Shown here piece by piece: positions 1-5,768 of a stretch of 5,809 nucleotides of DNA. A program made the position numbers and the translations under genes. A model generated the notes under the pieces. It was not told the DNA's origin. It did not search any database and saw only the letters and a list, made by a program, of their open reading frames with translations. Source of the DNA: JBFIHZ01 sp041601535 (GTDB lineage Bacteria > Pseudomonadota > Gammaproteobacteria > Xanthomonadales > SZUA-36); assembly GCA_041601535.1 (NCBI GenBank), contig JBFIHZ010000277.1, positions 1 through 5,809 of the forward strand, in the 5' to 3' direction. The first letter of the stretch is position 1; every line of letters begins with the position of its first letter.

Positions 1-1
1 C

Positions 2-307
2 CCACCTCTGGTCGGATTCCTGGATGGCATCGTAATGCGTGACGGTGTCTTGTACATCGTGACTCCTGATGGAACATTCAATTGCCCCTCACTGGACCGG
101 GTTCAGGTTGTAGTTCTGGATGAGGACATGCTTACCGGGACCCAGGTGGGCATCATTACCGATCCCGCCATGGATGGGGTGGCGAGTGGTGCCCTTCATG
201 GAGACTCCTTGTATGTAAATAACGCGCGCTATTGTGACTTTCCCGCGCCAGAGACCCCATACTGGATTACCAAGCTGAACATCTACGATATCCAGCCTGT
301 GGATTAA
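2..307 (+). CDS. C-terminal part of a beta-propeller-like (SMP-30/NHL-type) protein, 5' end outside window
   Basis: The frame is open from the first complete codon at position 2 to a TAA stop at 305-307, so the gene starts to the left of the window and only its last 101 residues are seen. The ATG at 35 lies inside this frame, and the sequence before it (PPLVGFLDGIV) continues the same pattern, so it is probably not the start. Visible elements are short strand-turn-strand units: 'LDGIVMRDGVLYIVTPDG', 'VQVVVLDEDMLTGT', and 'SGALHGDSLYVNNARY'. These resemble blades of SMP-30/gluconolactonase-like or NHL-like propellers, in which a 'GDSLYVVNARF'-like strand is common near the end. Two cysteines are present (in FNCPS and RYCDFP). 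The exact enzyme or binding role cannot be told from this fragment. The gene converges with the giant gene to its right and is followed by a strong terminator. The coding call is firm; the family is an inference from pattern. Confidence 0.75.
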   Translation, partial: PPLVGFLDGIVMRDGVLYIVTPDGTFNCPSLDRVQVVVLDEDMLTGTQVGIITDPAMDGVASGALHGDSLYVNNARYCDFPAPETPYWITKLNIYDIQPVD

Positions 308-316
308 ACCAGACAT

Positions 317-338
317 ATTGCTGATTTTAGCAATCAGC
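317..338 (+). other. Two mutually exclusive short hairpins just after the left gene
   Basis: Two perfect inverted repeats overlap here. ATTGCT at 317-322 pairs with AGCAAT at 329-334. GCTGATT at 320-326 pairs with AATCAGC at 332-338. Only one can form at a time. There is no T-tract, so this is not itself a terminator. It lies 9 nt after the stop codon and 14 nt before the real terminator, and could be a 3'-end stabilising structure or chance. Confidence 0.25.
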
Positions 339-352
339 CTTTGGTGCCAGAC

Positions 353-378
353 AAAACCCCGCTACGGCGGGGTTTTTT
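353..378 (+). terminator. Rho-independent terminator with a UACG tetraloop, possibly bidirectional
   Basis: AAAACCCCGC (353-362) pairs perfectly with GCGGGGTTTT (367-376) around the loop TACG (363-366), and a run of six T covers 373-378. The closing pair C(UACG)G is the very stable UNCG-type tetraloop typical of strong intrinsic terminators. It lies 46 nt after the stop of the left-hand gene, so that gene is its main client. Read on the minus strand the same stem is followed by TTTTGT, so it may also stop transcripts of the giant gene, whose stop codon is 162 nt away. I see no better terminator between 379 and 539. Confidence 0.9.
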
Positions 379-539
379 ACACTTAAAGCGGAACCATGTG
401 CGCGTGCTTATCTACTTTTTAAATTCAATATCAGTCTCTGGCAGTGAGTGAGTAAAGTCCCGCTGCTGTGTGACAAGCCCGAAAGTGTTGGCATTAGATT
501 CAGGGTGCCAGAGGACCTGAAGCTCAACCGCAAGACGGC

Positions 540-3500
540 CTACGGGTCGGGTTCTTCAAAGCCGTCCTTATGAATCAGTTCTTCCAATTCACCCGGAATG
601 GAAACGTTCAATGAATAGGTTCCGCCGAACGGGACATAACCAAACTGCCGTGATCCTACCCGCAGGTAATAGGTACCTGGCACGGTAAAGTCGTACTCGA
701 TATAGGCGTCCTCGCTGGCCGCTACACTCGGGTCATCCGGGTTAGAGCCCCACTCACCCCATACAAAGGGTGCGCTTTCACTGCTGGCCAGTTCCGTGGT
801 GCCATCGGTATCCAGCAGGGTCAATTTGCTGTCGAAATCACCGAAACGGTTCAGCGGCTGCGTTGTGCCATCGGTGGGGTCAATGCGTACCAGCGTCTGG
901 CGGCGATCGTATGGAAAGTCATCATCTTCCCTGAACCAGCCGTACAGCGTACCGTCCGGGGCAAACGCCATGTCTTCAATTTCCAGCGCACCGGTCTGGC
1001 CCACCGGCGTGACTGCCGCGGTTACCGGATCGATGGTTACCAGCATCCCGTCGGTTGAATTGTGTGCATACAGGTTGCCGGACACCGGATCGAAATCCAT
1101 CGCCTCTATACCGTCCAGGCCGGTATAGCCAATGGTGGCCAGTGTGGAGCCATCAGCCGGATTCAGTTCATACAGCGTACTCGGGTTGCCGAAATTTCCG
1201 GTTATGGCGTACAGCCGGTCGCTGTCGTCAAATGCCAATGCACTGATATTCAGGTTGGTGTTGCCGACAAACGTCAGTGCACCGGTCAATGGGTCCAGCG
1301 TGTAAAGCGGTCCTGGTGACGAATTGTTGTGGGTATAGAACTGATCACTGCTGTTTACAGCCAGGTTGCCATCCTGACTCTGGTCTTCGGTATTGCCGAT
1401 AAATGTCAGCAAACCAGTACTGGTGTTCGCGTGGTACAGCGCGTAGTAGGTGTCTTTCAGCCACAAGGTACCATCGGCAGTAACCGCCAGCCCCACGCGG
1501 TCGGCCCCCGACCGCAGCAAGGTGCTGACGGCACCTGTGCCAAGGTTGAACTCAACCACCGATTCGTGATCGTCGGTTTCAAAGCCCAGCAGGCGGCCAT
1601 CCTGGGTAAAGGTCATATCGGGCACGTCGGTCGAACGGGTGGTGCTGTGGCCGATCAGGGTCGCGGCTGCGGTCGCCGGGTTCACAGTGAGCAAGCGGGG
1701 TGGCAGGCGCTCATACTCTGACAGCAACTGCACGCTGCCATCCAGCGGGTTGACACTGTATTGCTGATTACCCGCTTTCATAAACAAGGCATCGGTGTCA
1801 TCGAAGGTCAGACCATACCAGTACTCACTCAGGCCGGAATCGCCCACGATGGTGGCCGCGCCGGTCGTGGTGTTAATGCTGAGCAGGTCATGATCATTGT
1901 CGTCCCAGCCAAACAGGTTGCCGCTGCTGTCAAAGGCCAGGTCTTCGATACGGTCCACACCGGTTTGCCCCACCGGGATGGCCTGCCCGTTGATCAGGCT
2001 CAAGGTAGACAGGTCATCCGAGTTGCCTGTGCCGTGCGCCGCATTAAAGCTGAATACCGAAGCGCCGGTGGTTTGGTTAACCGTGCGGAAATCGGTGAAG
2101 CCCGGTTTCAGCCAGAGCTGTGTGCCGGCATACACCAGGCCCGAAGCGCCGGTCGACGAGCCCGACTCACCCAGGCGGGTCGCCGCGCCCGTGGCCGTGT
2201 CAAAGGTATAGATGTCACCATCAAAATCATGGTGCCCGTACAGCACGCCGTAATTGGGACTGCCGCCGGAGTCGGTATCAAACGCGAGATCGGAAAAACG
2301 GCTCCAAAACCCGCTCTGCATCTGGGTGGTGAACGGAGTACCGATTGGAGTGGCTGCGCCGGTTGTCGTATTGATTTCCAGCAGGGTGGAAACCTGCGAG
2401 CGGCCACTGGCAATGTAGGTGCCCAGGCCGGTTCCTACATTTATTTCGTATACATCCGGTCCATCCAGCGCAATCAGGTCTGAATTGCCCGCCTTGCGCG
2501 AAAAAGCCAGGCCGGCCGGGCGATTTGACGTGGAATCGCCCACGATGACCACGCTACCGGTCAGTATATCAATGGTGACCAGGTCATAGACCTGCCGGTC
2601 CCAGCCGTACAAATCATTGGTGGCTGGATCGAAACTGATGTCTGAAAGGCTGTGCGCCGCGTTGGTGGCTACCGAGGAAATCACCGAGCCATCGGTCTTG
2701 TCCAGCTTGAGTATTTGCCCGGGCGAACGCAGGGTTTCTTCCAGCGTTGTGCTGAAATTCGATGTGTTGATGCTATACAGCTCATCCTCGCTTTTGTAGT
2801 ACAAGGCAGTGCCATCCGAGCCAATGGCAGCCGTATTTTGCGCCCCCGGGTAATTACCCTGTTCGGTGCCGGTGCCCGTGTTCAGGTCGAAAGTTACAAT
2901 TTTATTTCCCTGGGTTATGACGCCATACAGCACGCCATCACCCGGTCCGAAACCCATGTCATTCAAATTACCGCCCAGGCCGGTAAATCCGAAGAAGGTA
3001 CCCACCCCGGTCACGGGATCAATGGTAATGAGCTGGTTGGGCGATTGCGCATGGCCAATCAGAACCTGGGAGGTGGGTTCAAAGGCCAGACCGGTGACGC
3101 CGTTGAAACCAATCGCACCTATATCCGAGATTAACTGGCCGTTCGCGGGGTCAATTTCCAACAATCTGCTGGGCTTGCCGTCGGACCCGGTGGCAGCGAA
3201 CAGCCGGTCTGTATTATCGAAGGCCAGGGCAGTGATGTCGCTGGGCGGCAGACCAAGCGCGGTGATCAAACCCACCGAAGGGTCAAATGAAACCAGCGTC
3301 AAGACCCCGGATGACTCACTGATGGAATATCCCGTTTCGCTACTGTCAAACGCCAGCGTGGTGCCAAGAAACGTATTGGGTCCGTTGTCGTAGGCATAAA
3401 GATCGCCAGTGCCCGGGTGGAAATCCAGGCCGACCAGGCCGCTGTAACCGGTGTCGCCGATGGTACTGAGTAGCGAACCGTCAAGTGGATCGAACTCATA

Positions 3501-5249
3501 AAGTATGCTGGGTATATTGTTGTCGCCGGAAAGCCCGAACAGTCGGTCGCTGCCATCAAATGCCAGCGCGGTCAGACCATCGATTTCACTTGGTCCCAAC
3601 GGGGTTCCCAGCCAGGTAACCGGGTCGAACATGAAAATTGCCGGCCCGTCCGTGGTGTTATCTCTGCCAAAGGAAAAGTAATTGCCGTTCAGGTCGCTGG
3701 CCAAAGCGTCTTCATATGAATCAAAAGACCGGTTGTTCGCGGTGCCAAACAGTATGCCACTTACGGGGTCAAACGCGATGCCCTGAACGTCTTCATAGCC
3801 GGTGGAACCGATGACGGACAAAATGGAAGCATCTGCCGGGTTGAGTTCGTACAGGTATGATTCATTGTTTGAGTCGCCCAGTCTGCGTGACGTTGCGAAC
3901 AGGCGGTTGGTGCCGTCCATGGCAAGCCCGATGGGCGTTCCCAGGTCCAGCGGGCCGCGGTAATTAATCTGCCAAGGGTTGCTGGTATCCACCGTGACCA
4001 AATAATTCGTCTGGCCTGCGCGCTGCACGGCATAGACCGTACCAACGCTATCGCTGGTTAAGCGGTCCTCCAGCCTGACCGAACCTGGTCCTTTTGAAAA
4101 CGCATGCAACACATCACCAGGAGAAAAATCCATACCTGAGACGCCATATAAACCGGTATCGCCAATGGTGGACAGTTTTTCTCCCGTTGTTGGGTTCAGG
4201 CGGTACAAGGTGCTGGGAATGCCGTCGGAACCATCAGCTGCGTAAAGCTGGTCCGAGGAACTGAACGCGATGGATGTAATATCTTGCAGCCCGGTGGAGC
4301 CGATACGCTCAAATGAACCCGCTTGCGGATTGAGCTTGTACAGGTACATGCGGGCAACGCCTTCTGACCTGATTTTGCCCACGGCGTAAATGTCGCCATT
4401 ACTGTCAGCAGCCAGGGGTTTGCCCAACTCCAGGTCGCCGGTATCGGCAAACGCGTACAAATCACCGGTTTGCGGATGGAAATCCAGTCCATCAATGGCT
4501 TCAACCCCGGTTTCGCCGACATAGGTGATTACCGCGCCGGAGGCTGGGTTTAATTCATACAGCTTGCTGGCATCTGTATTAAGGCCGGTGACCGCAAACA
4601 AGCGGTTTGAGTTGTCAAAGGCAAGCGCGCCAATATCCGGTACTCCTGTTGGCCCTACAACCTGGCCGCTGCAGGTGAGTGGATCGATGGTGACCAGCTT
4701 GCTGGATTCCAGATCATAGCTGTAGAACAGTCCCGTCTGGGGGTGCACCGCAAGCACCGAGTACAGGTTGCCCGCGTAACTGGCAGAACACGCCCATTGC
4801 GGTCGATGTTGTGCGTCGAGAACGTAAAATTCCTTGTCTGACTTCATCCATATCGTGCCATCCAGTTGCGTGGCAGTCCCGAAACGGAACGGTTCGAAGT
4901 TCAGATTTCCGTAGTCAATATCGAAAATGCCCTTGCCGGCTTCGGTGATGGTAAACCGGTAATAGTCCTCGCTTTGCGGGCCACTGCCTGTACCGAGCAC
5001 GGTTTTGTGCAGGATGGTTGTGGAGGTATTGCCGGTTTTGTCCCCGATGTCCGGGTCGGGATTCAGCGCCAGTCCGCCGTCAAGATCCTGCGCAGTGCCG
5101 GTGCTGTCATTGGGTTCAATTTCAAGGGTGTTTGCAGATATCAGAACTGACTGGAACAGCAAAAAAAACAGCAGCAAAGTACGGGCAAAAAGCAGGCCTT
5201 GAGTTCCTGAAGGACTCAGGGGGTTCGAAGTGCGCAGCATTGTTTTCAT
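540..5249 (-). CDS. Giant secreted repeat protein: beta-propeller-type repeats inserted in a split PPC domain, 'KDGFE' tail
   Basis: The product has 1569 residues, with start ATG at 5249 and stop TAG at 540-542. Residues 1-39 look like a Sec signal peptide: R23 precedes a hydrophobic run (LLLFFLLFQSVLI) and a plausible cleavage site follows Ala39. Residues 43-114 match the first half of a bacterial pre-peptidase C-terminal domain (EIEPNDSTGTAQDL, then DYYRFTI and GIFDIDY). Residues 1470-1550 match the second half (FDSKLTLLDTDG, then GTYYLRVGS and GGTYSLNVS). Between them, residues 115-1469 form a long array with about 28 copies of a hairpin like LYELNPADG or LVTIDPVTG, alternating with ALAFDxxDRLFA strands and IGxTG turns. 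This pattern is typical of propeller-like surface and secreted proteins. Only two cysteines exist (154 and 193). No protease or other catalytic motif is visible. The tail ends HKDGFEEPDP. The likely location is periplasmic or extracellular; an adhesion or binding role is inference only. The gene appears intact and monocistronic. Confidence 0.93.
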   Translation of the reverse strand: MKTMLRTSNPLSPSGTQGLLFARTLLLFFLLFQSVLISANTLEIEPNDSTGTAQDLDGGLALNPDPDIGDKTGNTSTTILHKTVLGTGSGPQSEDYYRFTITEAGKGIFDIDYGNLNFEPFRFGTATQLDGTIWMKSDKEFYVLDAQHRPQWACSASYAGNLYSVLAVHPQTGLFYSYDLESSKLVTIDPLTCSGQVVGPTGVPDIGALAFDNSNRLFAVTGLNTDASKLYELNPASGAVITYVGETGVEAIDGLDFHPQTGDLYAFADTGDLELGKPLAADSNGDIYAVGKIRSEGVARMYLYKLNPQAGSFERIGSTGLQDITSIAFSSSDQLYAADGSDGIPSTLYRLNPTTGEKLSTIGDTGLYGVSGMDFSPGDVLHAFSKGPGSVRLEDRLTSDSVGTVYAVQRAGQTNYLVTVDTSNPWQINYRGPLDLGTPIGLAMDGTNRLFATSRRLGDSNNESYLYELNPADASILSVIGSTGYEDVQGIAFDPVSGILFGTANNRSFDSYEDALASDLNGNYFSFGRDNTTDGPAIFMFDPVTWLGTPLGPSEIDGLTALAFDGSDRLFGLSGDNNIPSILYEFDPLDGSLLSTIGDTGYSGLVGLDFHPGTGDLYAYDNGPNTFLGTTLAFDSSETGYSISESSGVLTLVSFDPSVGLITALGLPPSDITALAFDNTDRLFAATGSDGKPSRLLEIDPANGQLISDIGAIGFNGVTGLAFEPTSQVLIGHAQSPNQLITIDPVTGVGTFFGFTGLGGNLNDMGFGPGDGVLYGVITQGNKIVTFDLNTGTGTEQGNYPGAQNTAAIGSDGTALYYKSEDELYSINTSNFSTTLEETLRSPGQILKLDKTDGSVISSVATNAAHSLSDISFDPATNDLYGWDRQVYDLVTIDILTGSVVIVGDSTSNRPAGLAFSRKAGNSDLIALDGPDVYEINVGTGLGTYIASGRSQVSTLLEINTTTGAATPIGTPFTTQMQSGFWSRFSDLAFDTDSGGSPNYGVLYGHHDFDGDIYTFDTATGAATRLGESGSSTGASGLVYAGTQLWLKPGFTDFRTVNQTTGASVFSFNAAHGTGNSDDLSTLSLINGQAIPVGQTGVDRIEDLAFDSSGNLFGWDDNDHDLLSINTTTGAATIVGDSGLSEYWYGLTFDDTDALFMKAGNQQYSVNPLDGSVQLLSEYERLPPRLLTVNPATAAATLIGHSTTRSTDVPDMTFTQDGRLLGFETDDHESVVEFNLGTGAVSTLLRSGADRVGLAVTADGTLWLKDTYYALYHANTSTGLLTFIGNTEDQSQDGNLAVNSSDQFYTHNNSSPGPLYTLDPLTGALTFVGNTNLNISALAFDDSDRLYAITGNFGNPSTLYELNPADGSTLATIGYTGLDGIEAMDFDPVSGNLYAHNSTDGMLVTIDPVTAAVTPVGQTGALEIEDMAFAPDGTLYGWFREDDDFPYDRRQTLVRIDPTDGTTQPLNRFGDFDSKLTLLDTDGTTELASSESAPFVWGEWGSNPDDPSVAASEDAYIEYDFTVPGTYYLRVGSRQFGYVPFGGTYSLNVSIPGELEELIHKDGFEEPDP
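597..600 (-). other. Junction between PPC second half and C-terminal tail
   Basis: This is the boundary at about residues 1550-1551, where the last PPC strand (TYSLNVS) ends. After it come 18-19 residues (starting IPGELEELIH) that finish with KDGFEEPDP. From memory, short endings with a [IL]F-x-DGFE-like motif recur on secreted beta-rich proteins of several gammaproteobacteria. I do not know an established function for them. The tail is not PEP-CTERM and has no transmembrane segment. Confidence 0.4.
600..842 (-). other. Second half of split PPC-type domain (residues about 1470-1550)
   Basis: This segment reads GDFDSKLTLLDTDG, then a loop rich in Ser, Glu and Asp, then EDAYIEYDFTVPGTYYLRVG and a final GGTYSLNV strand. 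In ordinary PPC domains these elements follow directly after a strand like GIFDIDY, which here lies about 1355 residues upstream at residues 107-113. The half is complete through its last strand. PPC domains are small beta-sandwiches found on secreted proteins, often at the ends of proteases, and are thought to help secretion or binding. Confidence 0.75.
1260..2960 (-). repeat. Class B super-repeat, five units of about 106-117 residues
   Basis: Residues about 764-1330 hold units that begin with a DLAFD-like strand (Asp at 764, 870, 987, 1103 and 1211). Next comes a 'YGWDxxxxDL'-like segment (clear at about 881 and 1113, weaker at about 1004 and 1221), then a TG hairpin and GxSG turn, then an unusual 'LWLK'-like strand (Lys at 819, 1048, 1158 and 1265). 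A related GTIWMK strand occurs once at residues 131-136, before the class A units. A final partial unit starts at Asp1426 (DMAF, then LYGWF). The edges given are approximate. Confidence 0.7.
3090..4643 (-). repeat. Class A super-repeat, five units of about 113-120 residues (about 350 bp)
   Basis: Residues about 203-720 hold five large units. Each starts with an ALAFDxxDRLFA-like strand (at residues 209, 327, 442, 562 and 675), then a LYELNPxxG hairpin, an IGxTG turn (glycines at 245, 363, 481, 598 and 711), a GLDFxPxTGxLYA strand, and a linker such as ELGKPLAADSNG or SYEDALASDLNG. Spacings of the IGxTG turn are 118, 118, 117 and 113 residues. In most units the half-blade after GLDFxPxTG is shortened, so the unit is not a simple multiple of one blade. 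A sixth unit of the same class reappears at residue 1338 near the C-terminal end. Confidence 0.85.
4908..5123 (-). other. First half of split PPC-type domain (residues about 43-114)
   Basis: The segment opens with EIEPNDSTGTAQDL, the usual E-x-EPND-x-x-x-x-AQ start of a PPC domain. After a Gly/Asp/Thr-rich loop it continues with SEDYYRFTI and GKGIFDIDYG, the paired strands normally found in the middle of the domain. The rest of the domain does not follow. The chain turns instead into the repeat array, starting near NLNFEPFRFGTA. The missing strands are found at residues 1470-1550. Confidence 0.75.
5133..5249 (-). other. Sec signal peptide of the giant protein (residues 1-39)
   Basis: A long polar N-region with Lys2, Arg6 and Arg23 is followed by a hydrophobic core LLLFFLLFQSVLI and small residues Ser38-Ala39, with likely cleavage before Asn40. 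There is no lipobox cysteine, so it is not a lipoprotein. Cleavage would leave the PPC start (Glu43) at the mature N-terminus. Confidence 0.8.
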
Positions 5250-5256
5250 TGGTTTG

Positions 5257-5273
5257 CCTCGCGAAACCTCCTT
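5257..5273 (-). promoter_or_regulatory. Ribosome-binding region of the giant gene (two Shine-Dalgarno candidates)
   Basis: On the minus strand a GAGG (plus-strand CCTC at 5257-5260) sits 7 nt before the ATG at 5249, a good spacing. A stronger AAGGAGGT (5266-5273) lies 17 nt before the ATG, too far for normal use. No alternative start codon lies between them in this frame. The near GAGG therefore probably sets the start, and the upstream site may act as a standby site or be chance. Confidence 0.6.
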
Positions 5274-5275
5274 TT

Positions 5276-5674
5276 AATGTACCCGTACTTACAGAAACAT
5301 TCAAAATATTATGCATTTCCAGGTCGAGTACCGAGACATTCCTGCCGAAATGGCCTGTGTTGCTGGATCTGCCAGCGACTGTTACAACATCTTAAGTATT
5401 ACCCGCCGGAATAAATATAGTATTTACTCGTCAGGAAGTGCAGGAAACGGGCTTGAAGCCACCCTACTCATTCCAGAGCCGTCACCGCCGCCCATTAGGG
5501 GCAATGGCTTCGAAAACGCTACAAAAGACGTCCTAACTGAGAGAATCTGTTCGTATTTGACACCAAGATAATAGAGCAGGCATTTACCGGTATCGTATCG
5601 CACAAGACTTCCACGGAATCTCACAATGAAAAGCAAAGCCGGAAAACTGGGCAGAGAAGGCATTCTTCCATCGC
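5276..5674. other. Intergenic stretch between the giant gene and attC; no convincing gene
   Basis: This holds about 400 bases. The part next to the giant gene is A/T-rich, and on the minus strand it contains CATAAT (5308-5313), one mismatch from a sigma-70 -10 box. I find no good -35 box at the right distance, so the promoter is tentative. Frames at 5311-5571 (+) and 5424-5663 (-) are open but lack ribosome-binding sites and protein-like patterning. The right-hand part should belong to the cassette that ends at the attC. If so, that cassette has either no gene or one I cannot recognise. Confidence 0.4.
5308..5313 (-). promoter_or_regulatory. Possible -10 box for the giant gene
   Basis: CATAAT on the minus strand matches TATAAT at five of six positions and would put the transcript start near 5300, about 50 nt before the start codon. 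The -35 position 17 nt upstream reads TCTCGG, which is poor, so the call is weak. Confidence 0.22.
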
Positions 5675-5768
5675 AAATAACAAAGCGTTCAACCGGACCC
5701 GGTAACCACCAGCCGCGCGTTTCCGCGGGAACGTCTGTACTGCGGGCCGGTTAACTCAGACGTTATGC
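5675..5768 (+). other. attC: Integron attC recombination site (+ orientation)
   Basis: The outer arms are R'' AAATAAC (5675-5681) and R' GTTATGC (5762-5768), paired through ATAAC/GTTAT. The inner arms are L'' GTTCAACCGG (5687-5696) and L' CCGGTTAAC (5747-5755), which pair with one extra base, C5690. A second extra base, A5697, is followed by CCCG (5698-5701) pairing with CGGG (5743-5746). On the bottom strand these become an extrahelical G and an extrahelical T, with six bases between them, the same arrangement as in classical attC sites such as those of aadA cassettes. Unpaired spacers are AAAGC (5682-5686) and TCAGAC (5756-5761). The variable end includes a hairpin CCGCG (5713-5717) / CGCGG (5724-5728). 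The site is 94 bp long; crossover is expected between G5762 and T5763. No integrase gene is visible. Confidence 0.92.

Larger units (their letters stand above)
843..4907 (-). repeat. Propeller-type repeat array inside the giant protein (residues about 115-1469)
   Basis: About 28 copies of a hairpin of the form hydrophobic-x-x-hydrophobic-(D/N)-x-x-x-G are spread through the array, for example LYELNPASG, LYEFDPLDG, LITIDPVTG, LLSINTTTG, LYTLDPLTG and LVRIDPTDG. They alternate with strands of the type ALAFD and LYA or LFG. Spacing is usually close to 40-47 residues, the size of a propeller blade. That count would fill several closed propellers of 6-8 blades or one long superhelix; sequence alone cannot decide. 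The copies have diverged in both DNA and protein, so this is old duplication, not a recent slippage array. Confidence 0.85.

Noticed and set aside
89..316. A 75-codon minus-strand frame over the left-hand gene
   Set aside because: It is a shadow of the plus-strand propeller gene, and its start would lie inside the convergent gene's 3' end with no ribosome-binding site.
436..513. Inverted repeat CTCTGGCA (436-443) / TGCCAGAG (506-513) in the convergent intergenic space
   Set aside because: The arms are only 8 bp with 62 bases between them and have no T-run or known site. This is likely chance.
1761..2483. A 240-codon open frame on the plus strand inside the giant gene, with other plus-strand frames at 796-1128, 1329-1721 and 2866-3393
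   Set aside because: They are antisense shadows of a repeat gene with strong protein patterning on the minus strand. Their translations show no recognisable domains and they lack ribosome-binding sites.
843..4907. Regularly spaced similar DNA segments, considered as a CRISPR or satellite array
   Set aside because: The period is about 350 bp, the copies are diverged, and they are explained by in-frame protein repeats of one long gene.
5311..5571. An 86-codon plus-strand frame between the giant gene and the attC, a possible cassette gene
   Set aside because: It has no Shine-Dalgarno sequence, its first part overlaps the giant gene's probable promoter, and the translation shows no fold-like pattern. 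It stays possible but unsupported.
5424..5663. A 79-codon minus-strand frame upstream of the giant gene
   Set aside because: It has no clear ribosome-binding site and no domain pattern, and it overlaps the region expected to be cassette DNA in the opposite orientation.
5626..5754. A 42-residue plus-strand frame (MKSKAGKLGREG...) whose TAA stop falls inside the attC left arm L'
   Set aside because: Stops inside attC are common for cassette genes, which made it tempting. However, it is very short, mostly translated attC, and has only a weak upstream GGAA.
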